This document shows, piece by piece, positions 53,262 through 60,960 of a DNA stretch of 60,960 nucleotides. How positions within the stretch are numbered: the first letter of the stretch is position 1; every line of letters begins with the position of its first letter. The notes under the pieces are model-generated. The model saw only the letters and a list, made by a program, of their open reading frames with translations, was not told the origin of the DNA and made no database searches. Source of the stretch: Acidobacteriota bacterium (lineage in GTDB: Bacteria; Acidobacteriota; Terriglobia; Terriglobales; Acidobacteriaceae); the NCBI GenBank assembly GCA_003225175.1, contig QIBA01000053.1:1-60960 (forward strand), given 5' to 3'. The position numbers and the translations under genes were made by a program.

Positions 53262-53597
53262 GGGTGGCCCGGTCTTTCCCGTATTGGTCTCTTGCATGCG
53301 ACTTCCATGTAAAGGGTGCCCCACTCTCGCGTGCTGTTCGCGAGGGTGGGATTCTGAGGATGTGTGCAACTCCGCTTTTGACTTTGTCTTCTTCGGGAAA
53401 CACGCGAGGGCAAGAAACGCAAAGTTCATGGGCACAGAATAAGCGCAATTCGGAAACGATGCAAAGAAGAGAACCAAAACCGGGACTGGTCAACATTCAT
53501 CTAATCCCACCCTCGCGAAAATCACCGCGAGAGTGGGGCACCCGAATCATGGTGGTTCCATAATGAAACCGAGCTTAAAAGGCTGAGCCACCCGTCC
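53262..53597. repeat. ~330-bp interspersed repeat, copy B
   Basis: Begins GGGTGGCCCGG and ends GGCTGAGCCACCCGTCC, with both internal hairpins. It abuts the truncated IS481-like transposase gene. One internal base differs (ATCACCGCGAG against ATCACGCGAG). A complete copy of the repeat, intact at its GCCACCCGTCC end. Confidence 0.88.
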
Positions 53598-53615
53598 AAG
53601 GCCTAAAGCTGTGAG

Positions 53616-53978
53616 CTACCCCCCGCCTCTAGGCGGTCTTCGCGTGATTCGCCTTTGAAGAATCCAAGAAATCAGACCAGCATGAGCAGCGAGAAGAAAG
53701 ACTATGTTGAGCGCGAGGTTAAAAAAGATTCCTCCGATAGACGTTAGTTCGGATGTATTCGTCTCTTTGAGTGCTCTCACGAAGTCGATCCAACTTACAA
53801 CCGCTACAATCCATGGGTATCTGAAATAGAAAGAAAAGGAAATGACCATCGCAACCCAAATCAAAGCCCCAGAAATCGGTACGCGTGAAGATAAGCGCAA
53901 GAATGCTAAACCCACACTGTACGCGCATCCGACAACGAGGAGCACCACGAAACAAAGCACGGACACTACCTTAAGCAT
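53616..53978 (-). CDS. Small membrane protein of unknown function
   Basis: About 120 residues from ATG 53978; a longer frame upstream only reads through the solo IS end. Hydrophobic segments (VVSVLCFVVLLVVGCAYSV, ALIWVAMVISFSFYF, IFFNLALNIVFLLAAHAGLI) and a basic C-terminus (QRRITRRPPRGGG). There is no family I know and no strong ribosome site. It sits between repeat copy B and the IS relic, so a doubtful but possible gene. Confidence 0.45.
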   Translation of the reverse strand: MLKVVSVLCFVVLLVVGCAYSVGLAFLRLSSRVPISGALIWVAMVISFSFYFRYPWIVAVVSWIDFVRALKETNTSELTSIGGIFFNLALNIVFLLAAHAGLISWILQRRITRRPPRGGG

Positions 53979-54037
53979 GCATGGGCCTAGTCCGAGGTTT
54001 CCGCCCCCAGGTTTCCGTACCGATCTGATCGGGAGAA

Positions 54038-54070
54038 GTGTTTGCTCTTGACATCGCCTTATATAGAACC
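54038..54070 (+). mobile_element. Solo right end of an IS110/IS1111-like element
   Basis: The segment GTGTTTGCTCTTGACATCGC continues to TATAGAAC and differs in only three bases from the right end of the complete element (50619-50650). It is followed directly by CCGTCCTG, as in the complete copy. No transposase precedes it, so this is a decayed copy. Confidence 0.7.
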
Positions 54071-54137
54071 CGTCCTGACCTGAAGAGAAAAGCCGGTTAA
54101 TTACTACTGGCAAATCGAGGCAGTGCGGCCTGGTCTT

Positions 54138-56897
54138 TTACTCCTCGCGCAGCGCTTTCAAAGGCGAAATCAGACTTGCTCGAAGCGCTGGAATTAACGA
54201 CGCAGCGAGCGTGGAAAATCCCAGCACCCCAACGGCGGTTAGGATTAATAGGGGGTTGTATGGGTTCGTGCCATAGAGCTGATTCGCAAGGAATCGGCTT
54301 ACGCCAACGGTGAGTGGCAAGCCTATAAGTAGTCCCAAAAGAATCAGCCGGAATGCGCTTCGCACCACGAGCCGGACAATTTGGCTGCGATCCGCGCCCA
54401 AAGCCATGCGTACCCCGATCTCGTTCGTGCGGCGGCCCACATTGTAAGCAGTAACACCATATAGTCCAATCGAAGCCAACAAAAGAGAGAGAACTCCAAA
54501 AAGTGAAGTGAGGCGGGCTATGAGTCGCTGCTGAGTGAACTGAAGTGCAACCTGTTCCTTCAGAGTGCGAATCGCGGTTATTGGCATATCAGGATCGACA
54601 GAAGCAATCGCTTCCCGCATGGATGCAAAAGAGACGTTAGCGCCCGGCCGTTCCAGAATGACAATGTCGTGCAAAAACAGGGAACCAAGATTCATCTGTG
54701 TGTAATCGGCTTGTGCTTCTGGCAAGAAGTATACGGGGCTGTTCAGTTGATCGAGAACATGCGGGAAGTACCGCGCATCCTTAGCTACGCCGACGATCTC
54801 AAATTCGTGGCCGTTTTCTGCCTTGCCGCCGAAGTATTTTCCAATTGGATCGTCGTTTCCGAAAAACTTACGCACGAACGCTTGGCTGACGACCGCCACT
54901 CTTTGCGCTGTGGCGGTATCCTGTTCGGTGATGCCACGTCCTCTGACGATAGGAGTGCCAACCACCTGAAAGTAGCTCGGCGTAACTCGATTCCATGAAG
55001 ATGAATTGTCGTCCTTTGGGCCTGGAGCGGGACGACCGTCGATCCAGACTCCGGCACCCCAACCTCCTTTCGGTGGTGAGTAGAGGCAGAGGGCCACAGA
55101 AGATACGCCCGGAATGGTTGCAATCGAGTCGTGGATACGCTTGTACAGCAGCGAGAGTTGAGGTGCCTGGTAACCAGCAAGCCTCGGATTGAAGCTCACC
55201 ACAACGCGGTAGTCCTGTTCGAATCCAAAATCCTGATGCTCAAGACCGCGGAGAGCTGTTGTAAGCAGTCCCGCAGCAGAGAGCAACACCAGCGAGAGTG
55301 CCGCCTGCAAAATCACGAGGGCCTTTCTCGAGAGTGAGCCCGTGCGAACCATAGAGCGAACTGAACAACGCAATGCCTCAATCGGATCTACTCGTATTGA
55401 CATCCACGCAGGAGCGATCGAGAAGCAAAGTCCTGTAGCAATGGACGTAGCTAGGGCGAAAAGCAAGACCGGAACAGAAGGCGATGCTTCGATAGGAACA
55501 GCAGCAACTCCTTGCAATGAAGGAAATGCGAACCGCCAAATCAGGCTTGTACTCGCAAACGCAATGGCGAGGCCCGCGCCGCCGCCGGCTAACCCGAGCA
55601 GAATGCTTTCGAGGAGAGGTTGGCTAATCACACGGTACGCAGGGGCGCCCAGCGCCATACTCACCGATGTCTGCTGCCGTCGCTCCATCGAGCGAATCAG
55701 CATAAGGTTGGCGACATTCGCGCAAACGATGAGCAGAACGAACCCGGTAACTGCCATGAGGATCAGGAGCCAATCCTCATATCGCTGGCGCATGCTTGTT
55801 ATTCCCGCTCCACCAGGGCTCAGAAATAATGTTTGCTCAGGAAATTTCGCGCGATCACTTGCGCTCATTTCGCTCCAGTGCATTACCAACCATTGCTTGA
55901 GTTCGACCCTCATCTGAGCCTCAATCGATGTCGGCGAGACGCCTGGCTCGATTCGGCCGATCAGGTTCAACCAGTGGATGTTGTACTTCTTGAGATCAGA
56001 ATCGCTCTCGACCACCGGCTCTGTGTTCAGTGGTAAGAAAATTTCAGTTGCAGCATTGCTAAGGGTATCGCCAAAGAAGCCGGGCGGAGCAACGCCGACG
56101 ACTGTAACCGGCTTTTGATCCACATCGAACGTGCTTCCGATGACCGATGGATCAGCGCCATATCTTTGCTCCCACAAGCGATAACTTATGACTGCTACCG
56201 GCGGAGCGCCAGCTTGATCGTCGGCATCGGTAAACGTCCGCCCAGCATATGGTCTGATACCGAACATTCTGAAGTAGTTTCCCGAAACGAACTCGCCGGG
56301 ATAGCTTTGGGCAGCATCCGAGGTATTCGACCGCCGCACTCCAAAGGACCCTTGTGACGGGAAAGCGGCCAGTTCAGAAAAGCCTCTGGTGTTGTCCTTC
56401 AAATATCGATACAAATCGTATGAGACGATCGAGAACTCTTTCTCTTGGCTGTAGCCACCCAGATAGCAACAGTGGGCTTCTCTTCCAAGTCGGTACAATT
56501 CGCCGGGATTCGCAACGGGCAGCGCCTTTAGCAAAATCGCATTCACTAAAGTGAAAATCGAAGTTGTCGCGCCGATACCCAAAGCCAGAGTCAAGACCGT
56601 TGCCACGGTGAATGCTGGCGCCATTCGCAAGCGTCGCAGTGCATGACGCGCATCTTGGATCAACGTTTCCATAAACGGTAAGCCTCTTTGCTCTCGATAG
56701 CTTTCCTTAACTGCTTCCACCGCTCCGAACTTCAGCACCGCACGGCGTCGCGCTTCAGCGGGCGGCATGCCAGCGCGAATGTTCTCGGCTGTCTGGAGCG
56801 CGAGATGTTCCTCAATCTCCTCTCGTAGCCGTTCTTCATCCGGTTTCTTGGTCCCCAACGAACGCACACGGCTGAGGAATCGCCTAAATGTCTTCAC
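54138..56897 (-). CDS. ADOP-type ABC transporter permease (MacB-like, duplicated FtsX)
   Basis: 919 residues from GTG 56897, which shares GTGA with the PadR stop; a longer frame from 56957 lies in the PadR gene. A ~70-residue helical N-terminus (DEERLREEIEEHLALQTAEN, AEARRRAVLKFGAVEAV) precedes two MacB_PCD/FtsX units with eight membrane helices. Unit ends: AVTGFVLLIVCANVANLMLI and SLFGVLSLLLASIGLYGVTA. This architecture is the acidobacterial duplicated orphan permease. It lacks its own ATPase here. The PadR-like gene upstream is its likely regulator. Confidence 0.93.
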   Translation of the reverse strand: MKTFRRFLSRVRSLGTKKPDEERLREEIEEHLALQTAENIRAGMPPAEARRRAVLKFGAVEAVKESYREQRGLPFMETLIQDARHALRRLRMAPAFTVATVLTLALGIGATTSIFTLVNAILLKALPVANPGELYRLGREAHCCYLGGYSQEKEFSIVSYDLYRYLKDNTRGFSELAAFPSQGSFGVRRSNTSDAAQSYPGEFVSGNYFRMFGIRPYAGRTFTDADDQAGAPPVAVISYRLWEQRYGADPSVIGSTFDVDQKPVTVVGVAPPGFFGDTLSNAATEIFLPLNTEPVVESDSDLKKYNIHWLNLIGRIEPGVSPTSIEAQMRVELKQWLVMHWSEMSASDRAKFPEQTLFLSPGGAGITSMRQRYEDWLLILMAVTGFVLLIVCANVANLMLIRSMERRQQTSVSMALGAPAYRVISQPLLESILLGLAGGGAGLAIAFASTSLIWRFAFPSLQGVAAVPIEASPSVPVLLFALATSIATGLCFSIAPAWMSIRVDPIEALRCSVRSMVRTGSLSRKALVILQAALSLVLLSAAGLLTTALRGLEHQDFGFEQDYRVVVSFNPRLAGYQAPQLSLLYKRIHDSIATIPGVSSVALCLYSPPKGGWGAGVWIDGRPAPGPKDDNSSSWNRVTPSYFQVVGTPIVRGRGITEQDTATAQRVAVVSQAFVRKFFGNDDPIGKYFGGKAENGHEFEIVGVAKDARYFPHVLDQLNSPVYFLPEAQADYTQMNLGSLFLHDIVILERPGANVSFASMREAIASVDPDMPITAIRTLKEQVALQFTQQRLIARLTSLFGVLSLLLASIGLYGVTAYNVGRRTNEIGVRMALGADRSQIVRLVVRSAFRLILLGLLIGLPLTVGVSRFLANQLYGTNPYNPLLILTAVGVLGFSTLAASLIPALRASLISPLKALREE

Positions 56898-57241
56898 TGG
56901 AGATCCTCGGCTTTTACCGCAAAGAAGCGGGCGATGATAGTTGCTGTCTGTTCCCAATCCTGAGTCTCGATGCGCAATTGTTTGCGACCGCTGCGCGTCA
57001 ATCGGTAGAAGCGAGCCCGGCGATTATTCTCAGAGGTTCCCCACTCAGAGGCGATAGAACCTTCCTGCTCAAGCTTCAGCAAGACGGGATAAAGCGTGCC
57101 TTGATTCACGCTAAGCAGGTCTCCACTGATTTGTTCGATACGTTTTGCGACTCCGTAGCCATGCAGTGGGCCGAGTACGTCTAGCGTCTTAAGCACCATC
57201 AACGCTAATGTGCCCTGCGGGACTTCGGTCTTCGCTTTCAT
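56894..57241 (-). CDS. PadR-family transcription regulator
   Basis: 115 residues. Winged-helix PadR motif: QGTLALMVLKTLDVLGPLHG (start), then GYGVAKRIEQISGDLLSVNQ, GTLYPVLLKLEQEGSIASEW and RRARFYRLTRSGRKQL. The family represses genes for drug or stress transporters. The operon partner is the ADOP permease, coupled by a shared GTGA. Two palindromes at 57251-57299 are the likely operator. Confidence 0.95.
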   Translation of the reverse strand: MKAKTEVPQGTLALMVLKTLDVLGPLHGYGVAKRIEQISGDLLSVNQGTLYPVLLKLEQEGSIASEWGTSENNRRARFYRLTRSGRKQLRIETQDWEQTATIIARFFAVKAEDLQ

Positions 57242-57250
57242 CGTCGTCTA

Positions 57251-57299
57251 TTGGGTTCCCAACATGAGGGAAAAACAATCATACCATTGGGGAACCCAA
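57251..57299. promoter_or_regulatory. Double palindromic operator upstream of padR
   Basis: TTGGGTTCCCAA (57251-57262) and TTGGGGAACCCAA (57287-57299), 24 bases apart and 10 and 46 bases before the PadR start. Two near-identical palindromes are what a dimeric autoregulator would bind. Confidence 0.6.
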
Positions 57300-57363
57300 A
57301 TGAACATCCAATTCCAGAACCGGATGGGGAGTCAGCAGAGACTTACCTACCGTCTTTGAGCCG

Positions 57364-57697
57364 GGGTGGCCCGGTCTTTCCCGTGTTGGTCTCTTGCATG
57401 CGACTTCCATGTAAAGGGTGCCCCACTCTCGCGTGCTGTTCGCGAGGGTGGGATTCGAGGATGTGTGCAATTCCGCTTTTGACTTTGTCTTCTTCGGGAA
57501 ACACGCGAGGGCAAGAAACGCAAAGTTCCTGGGCACAGAATAAGCGGAATTCACAAACGATTCAAAGAAGAGAACCAAAACCGGGACTGATCAACATTCA
57601 TCTAATCCCACCCTCGCGAAAATCACGCGAGAGTGGGGCACCCGAATCATGGTGGTTCCATAATGAAACCGAGCTTAAAAGGCTGAGCCACCCGTCC
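57364..57697. repeat. ~330-bp interspersed repeat, copy C
   Basis: Intact: starts GGGTGGCCCGG and ends GGCTGAGCCACCCGTCC. Hairpins at 57422-57452 (12-bp stem CCCACTCTCGCG / CGCGAGGGTGGG) and 57607-57636. Same orientation as copies A and B. Confidence 0.88.
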
Positions 57698-57698
57698 A

Positions 57699-57846
57699 CC
57701 CACATTTTAGGAGTTGCACGCAAAAATCAAAATGAAATCAAGTCAGAACGAAAGGGTGCGCCACCCGTCCGCTTGATGTTTTCTGGAGATCTTCGAGGAG
57801 GAATCAAAATGAAATCAAGTCAGAACGAAAGGCTGCGCCACCCGTC
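57699..57846. repeat. Two right-half copies of the MITE-like repeat in tandem
   Basis: AATCAAAATGAAATCAAGTC followed by AGAACGAAAGGNTGCGCCAC and CCGTC occurs at ~57726-57770 and again at 57801-57846. It matches the right half of the element at 60421-60557. The first is preceded by the same CCACATTTTAGGAGTTGCACG as there. Follows copy C directly. Confidence 0.8.
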
Positions 57847-57955
57847 TTCACTTGGGGTGGAGACTTCCGCTTCAGAGTCGATCCAAACCATTTTCAACTA
57901 GCTCCGGCTGGTACCAAACCCAGTCCATCAATGGTGAAGTCGTGCGAGGAAGCCA

Positions 57956-58525
57956 ATGCTAAGCGGTAACTTCTTGCAGCTTACTGTTTGTTTGCTTCTC
58001 ACTTCAGTTAATAATCCTGCATCAGTCAAGAGTGTTCGACAATCAATGTACCTGCTGGAAGATGTGCAAGGTCAGCGATGGTGCGCCTATCGTAGCCAGG
58101 CTGCTTGGAAGTCGGCAGTCGACTCGTTGCAGGCGCTCGGTGTCGCCACGGTAGAGTACCGGAATGAGCATTCTTCCGCAGTCAACTTCACGCAACAAGA
58201 TGAGGCAGGAGACTGGATCGTTTACGACCGGTACTCGTCAGGAGAAAACGGGAGACTTAATCAACTCCGAAGAAAGATCAACATCATTCCAGGAGATGTG
58301 AGCGGGGAGCAAGTTTTTGAAATAAATGACGAAAGCGCCAATAAAATCAGTACAGTCCGTCGAAAACTGAGTACCAGAAAAATAGACGGAAACCCGAGGG
58401 ACGTTTGGCTGCCCGACTTACCAGTCATTACGACCCTCCAAGCGTTTCCATTCTCCTCGTTGTTAAACAAGCGTAGTGCCGTACTGTCCAAAGGCAAGGA
58501 TTGCGAGCCTATCCCTCCTCAATGA
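57956..58525 (+). CDS. Exported protein of unknown function
   Basis: 189 residues with a possible signal peptide (LQLTVCLLLTSVNNPAS). The body mentions no known domain; it has pattern WCAYRSQAAWKSAVDSLQAL and QDEAGDWIVYDRYSSG. Codon usage is less GC-biased than in the core genes, in keeping with an accessory zone. It lies between the repeats and the toxin-antitoxin pair. Confidence 0.6.
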   Translation: MLSGNFLQLTVCLLLTSVNNPASVKSVRQSMYLLEDVQGQRWCAYRSQAAWKSAVDSLQALGVATVEYRNEHSSAVNFTQQDEAGDWIVYDRYSSGENGRLNQLRRKINIIPGDVSGEQVFEINDESANKISTVRRKLSTRKIDGNPRDVWLPDLPVITTLQAFPFSSLLNKRSAVLSKGKDCEPIPPQ

Positions 58526-58976
58526 GCGTCGCTTTCCCAGCACTTCCAGTATGTGGCACTCTGGCCTGGAAGACAAAGGGGACAACTGGATCCCATTCTG
58601 ATCAACTGAACTGCTCTTGCGGAATCGTGATGCTCGGCGCGCGAGCGAGTTGGTGTCAGGGTGGGAGCCGCCGGATTTATCCGGGGGCAATGCTTCAGCG
58701 TTGCAAGAGCGCAATCGCCTAATAATGTTTCGGCTTTAGCCCCGGGACTTCCCAAGCTGAAACCCACGACTACAGCCGGGGAACAACAAAGATGCGCGCA
58801 TTGCGAGGCTCGAAAGCCTCTCCCCACGCATGAATGCGAGGGCTCCCACCCAAAAGCCAAAAACGGGGGCTCCCACTTGAAACCGAAATGCGAAGGCGGC
58901 CACCTCAATGGCGCGTGGTCCCACCTTTCCCATGTCGGTTCTTGTGTACCATTGCCGCGAATCGCTTCCAGCGGGA
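58526..58976. other. Noncoding region with palindromic repeat relics
   Basis: 451 bases holding short GC-rich palindromic words (CTTCAGCGTTGCAAG at 58692, CGGCTTTAGCCCC near 58732, CTCCCAC/GTGGGAG repeats from ~58850) like the REP units nearby. No gene with a start and ribosome site is seen. Confidence 0.5.
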
Positions 58977-59372
58977 TTATGGAAGTTTGAAAGCAGGAAG
59001 CCGGGCAGCCTTGTGGTCAAACGTAAGGGTATGCACGCAGCCCGCGCTGGCGCCAAGTTCCGCGATTAGAGCATCGGCGAATGAGCCCTGACCCTGCTTA
59101 AGCGCGACCATCGCCGCGAAAACCTCCTGCTCCTTCTCGATAACCAGGACTTCAACCTGAAGCATGCGCTCGACTGCAGCGGCGATGTCCGGAGCAGCCA
59201 GGCCATAGGCGCGATGCAAAACCCATACAATTTCGACCATCGCCACTATGCTTACAAAGCCAGGCCTCGGTTCCGTTAGCCGGCGTTCGATGATTTCCGT
59301 TGCTTTTGGCGATTGAATCGGGTCGTCCTGAGTGAGGTAGCGGACAAGGATGTTGGTATCGAGACCGATCAT
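58977..59372 (-). CDS. VapC-type PIN-domain toxin
   Basis: 131 residues. The PIN fold starts with MIGLDTNILVRYLTQDDP (first acid) and has SIVAMVEIVWVLHRAYGL (Glu) and the C-terminal GSFADALIAELGASAGC (Asp), i.e. the acidic site of a ribonuclease. It overlaps the antitoxin stop by four bases (ATGA). Expected action: RNA cleavage in the cytoplasm when free of antitoxin. Confidence 0.93.
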   Translation of the reverse strand: MIGLDTNILVRYLTQDDPIQSPKATEIIERRLTEPRPGFVSIVAMVEIVWVLHRAYGLAAPDIAAAVERMLQVEVLVIEKEQEVFAAMVALKQGQGSFADALIAELGASAGCVHTLTFDHKAARLPAFKLP

Positions 59373-59626
59373 CTGCGCTTTGGGCGCGGCGTACTACTTG
59401 AGGCGCCCTCGGCAACAGCCCTGGTCATTCCAGCAAGGCTCACGGGTCTCCGAGAATGGGATTTCACGATGCCGCGTAACGCCGCAGCAGGAAGTTTCGG
59501 AAGAAGAACCACGCTGCCATCGGGATGCACAAGGAATTTGACCCGGTCCCCCGGCTTCAACCGGAGATGCTCACGAATCGCTTTCGGGATGGTAGCTTGA
59601 CCCTTCTGGGTAATCGCAGATTCCAT
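59369..59626 (-). CDS. AbrB-type antitoxin (VapB)
   Basis: 85 residues. AbrB/SpoVT swapped-hairpin domain: ITQKGQATIPKAIREHLRLK, PGDRVKFLVHPDGSVVLLP. A C-terminal tail (REMTRAVAEGASSS-like) is likely the toxin-binding part. An inverted word ATTAC/GTAAT (59639-59660) lies upstream and may be the operator. Confidence 0.92.
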   Translation of the reverse strand: MESAITQKGQATIPKAIREHLRLKPGDRVKFLVHPDGSVVLLPKLPAAALRGIVKSHSRRPVSLAGMTRAVAEGASSSTPRPKRR

Positions 59627-59697
59627 AATCCGTACTCCATTACATTATTGCAAAAGTAATACCATAGCGGGTGGCCGCGGTCAATCTGATTACATTG

Positions 59698-59800
59698 GGG
59701 GAAGCCGCTTCGTGGAGAAGACGACGTGAAGGAAGACACATGAGTGTGGCGCATACGGGTACGGCATTCTAAACCACCTGCCGAGTGCCGCCCCTCCGGG
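59698..59800 (-). pseudogene. 5' remnant of a REP-associated (IS200-like) transposase gene
   Basis: Matches the remnant at 47728-47830: start MRHTH, then by a frameshift CVFLHVVFSTKRLPP, and the same noncoding lead (GGTGGTTTAGAATGCCGT). The 59800-59880 stretch that follows is GC-rich and palindromic (CGGCATGGGATGCCG). It encodes nothing more. Confidence 0.55.
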
Positions 59801-59906
59801 GCTCGGAGTTCGGGACGCTCACCCGGCATGGGATGCCGGGCTCACCTCACATCGTACCGCGAGACGCGGCACGAACAATAGTTCCTCATGATCGCGTAGG
59901 GAGGCG

Positions 59907-60230
59907 GCGTGGCCCAGCCTGTTTTCTGTTTCAGTGTGGAACTTAAGAAGTAGGGTGCCCCATCCTCGCGCGATGTTCGCGAGGGTGGGATACGATGAAC
60001 GTGATCAGCCCAGGTTGTTTGTTGTTCTTGCGCTTCTTCCATTGGCCTATTCTGTTTCGGGAATCTAATTCGGCTGTGATTAGTGCGTCCGTGCTAAGGA
60101 TAAAATGAAAAACGGAGTTCCGCACATTCTCGAATCCCACCCTCGCAAACAGCGCGCGAGGATGGGGCACTCTTTGCAATGGGATTCTGACGCAAATACG
60201 AAAACGGGAAGGCCTGGCCACCCCGCCCCC
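59907..60230. repeat. Diverged fourth copy of the ~330-bp repeat
   Basis: Has the same hairpins in the same order (CCCCATCCTCGCG / CGCGAGGGTGGGA near 59957; TCCCACCCTCGCA / GCGCGAGGATGGGG near 60126) and the same edge words (GTGGCCCAGCC ... GGCCTGGCCACCCCG), but the inner sequence differs. It marks a subfamily or an older copy. Confidence 0.7.
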
Positions 60231-60420
60231 GGTTAATTTTCTGTCGTGCGAATCGAAGTTCGTCCTATGACGCGAATGACAATTTGTCGCCCCGGGAGAC
60301 TCACGCGATGGCGAGAGTCTCCGCGAGAGACGCTGGGTTCGCGGCAAAAGAATGTAAAGATTTGCTGCAAGCGAGTTAACTCCCGTGTGGTCCCGGGAAG
60401 GACGCCTTCGGGCTCACGCT

Positions 60421-60557
60421 GGACGGGTGGCGCACCTTTGCTTTTATCTGGTTTCTGTTTGGGACTTCTCAATGTGGGTGCGGCATCCACATTTTAGGAG
60501 TTGCACGCAAAAATCAAAATGAAATCAAGTCAGAACGAAAGGGTGCGCCGCCCGTCC
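60421..60557. repeat. MITE-like 137-bp element
   Basis: Terminal inverted repeats GGACGGGTGGCGCACC and GGTGCGCCGCCCGTCC (one mismatch), no coding capacity. Left and right halves occur separately at 52455-52523 and 57699-57846. It ends next to the promoter of the gene at 60628. Confidence 0.8.
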
Positions 60558-60565
60558 CGCGGCAC

Positions 60566-60596
60566 TTGACTGTTGTCTCGTCTTTGTTGTACAAAG
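60566..60596 (+). promoter_or_regulatory. Promoter with inverted repeat upstream of the last gene
   Basis: TTGACT (60566-60571) and TACAAA (60590-60595) are 18 bases apart and resemble -35/-10 boxes. The inverted repeat CTTTGT-TGT-ACAAAG (60582-60596) overlaps the -10, so a repressor could block it. Confidence 0.5.
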
Positions 60597-60627
60597 TAAT
60601 TTGCATAAGACAGAGAGGAGCATCCTA

Positions 60628-60918
60628 ATGAATGGCGCATTGCTAAAGCGGCCTAGTGCTCTCATTCCGATCTCAATGTCGATAGCCGCTCTCGCTGTGG
60701 TGCTCGGCTACGCTGCCATGTTCGGCCTAGCACGTCAACCCGACGAGGGAACCGCTGCCCACCTATGGCAATTACTGATGGCTGGACAGGTGCCGGTGGT
60801 GGCGTTCTTCGCCATTAAGTGGCTTCCGACCAATTTGAGACAAGGACTGCTTGTTCTGGCGTTGCAATTGGGCGCAGCACTCTCAGCCGCATTCCCGGTC
60901 TGGTGGTTGCACTGGTGA
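60628..60918 (+). CDS. Small membrane protein of unknown function
   Basis: 96 residues from ATG 60628, with AGAGGAG seven bases upstream; a longer frame from TTG 60601 is less likely. Three membrane segments (LIPISMSIAALAVVLGYAAM, VPVVAFFAIKWLP, GLLVLALQLGAALSAAFPVW). No family recognised. Directly behind a MITE-like repeat and a promoter with an inverted repeat; the following gene is outside the window. Confidence 0.7.
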   Translation: MNGALLKRPSALIPISMSIAALAVVLGYAAMFGLARQPDEGTAAHLWQLLMAGQVPVVAFFAIKWLPTNLRQGLLVLALQLGAALSAAFPVWWLHW

Positions 60919-60960
60919 GCACGTCGGCTGGGCTGCCGTCTATCGGCGCCGCGGCGCTGA

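Noticed and set aside
57699-57846. Direct repeats that could suggest a CRISPR array
   Set aside because: Only two units of unequal surroundings, and they match the right half of a MITE at 60421-60557; no spacers and no cas genes.
57251-57901. 216-residue open frame on the plus strand
   Set aside because: It reads through the palindromes and repeat copy C, the same peptide appears at other repeat copies, and it has no ribosome site.

Overview
The window looks like chromosomal DNA of an Acidobacteriota bacterium, probably the Terriglobales/Koribacter side. This is inferred from gene content and not from a marker gene: a macrolide-exporter-like permease of the duplicated acidobacterial type next to PadR, an Oar-like TonB-dependent receptor with a carboxypeptidase regulatory domain, BlaI/M56 pairs, a short-peptide/7TM locus, and many fragments of interspersed repeats. 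I see no rRNA, tRNA or CRISPR array.

Layout. 1-1.4 kb: the 3' end of an RHS polymorphic toxin gene whose C-terminal tip looks like phospholipase A2, an overlapping four-helix membrane protein that is probably its immunity protein, and a frameshifted orphan RHS repeat. 1.5-9.6 kb (minus strand): a tightly packed seven-gene envelope or exopolysaccharide operon (WecB-type UDP-GlcNAc 2-epimerase, GT2 synthase, bactofilin-like protein, toroid glycosidase-like protein, NodB-like deacetylase, YaiO-type outer membrane protein, membrane protein). 9.9-14.4 kb: a TonB-like protein, an M48 metalloprotease and a phospholipase C-type phosphoesterase. 14.5-18.1 kb: a cytochrome c oxidase operon. 18.3-30.2 kb (minus strand): nine co-directional genes, YejABEF-like peptide ABC transporter -> ECF sigma factor -> TPR-CHAT protease -> zinc-finger protein -> subtilisin -> HD-GYP. 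Most of the first six overlap. 30.4-36.8 kb: tandem exported rhodaneses, a TonB-dependent receptor, BlaI and M56.

36.9-40.3 kb: an HTH regulator, a small unknown protein, a 40-residue secreted peptide, a 7TM protein, another membrane protein, a small basic protein and a solo LuxR HTH, with two inverted repeats that share the TAGTAC half-site. 40.3-48.8 kb: housekeeping-like genes (MalQ, PpiD/SurA-like foldase, Kir-type potassium channel, prepilin peptidase, a coiled-coil periplasmic protein, a VOC protein, a membrane protein).

48.8-60.96 kb: a repeat-rich accessory zone. Three ~330-bp copies (plus a diverged fourth) of an interspersed repeat carry two inverted REP-like hairpins. A 137-bp MITE-like element shares their terminal motif GCCACCCGTCC. 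An IS110/IS1111-like element sits exactly inside this motif in one copy, and a solo right end of a related element lies at the same motif elsewhere. The zone also holds an IS481-like transposase truncated at a repeat, two remnants of REP-associated (IS200-like) transposase genes, PadR + ADOP permease, a VapBC toxin-antitoxin pair, a lipoprotein beta-propeller and a few unknown small proteins.

The most system-like parts are the RHS-PLA2 module, the sigma/CHAT/subtilisin operon coupled to a peptide importer, the peptide/7TM/HTH locus, and the IS that targets the repeat ends.
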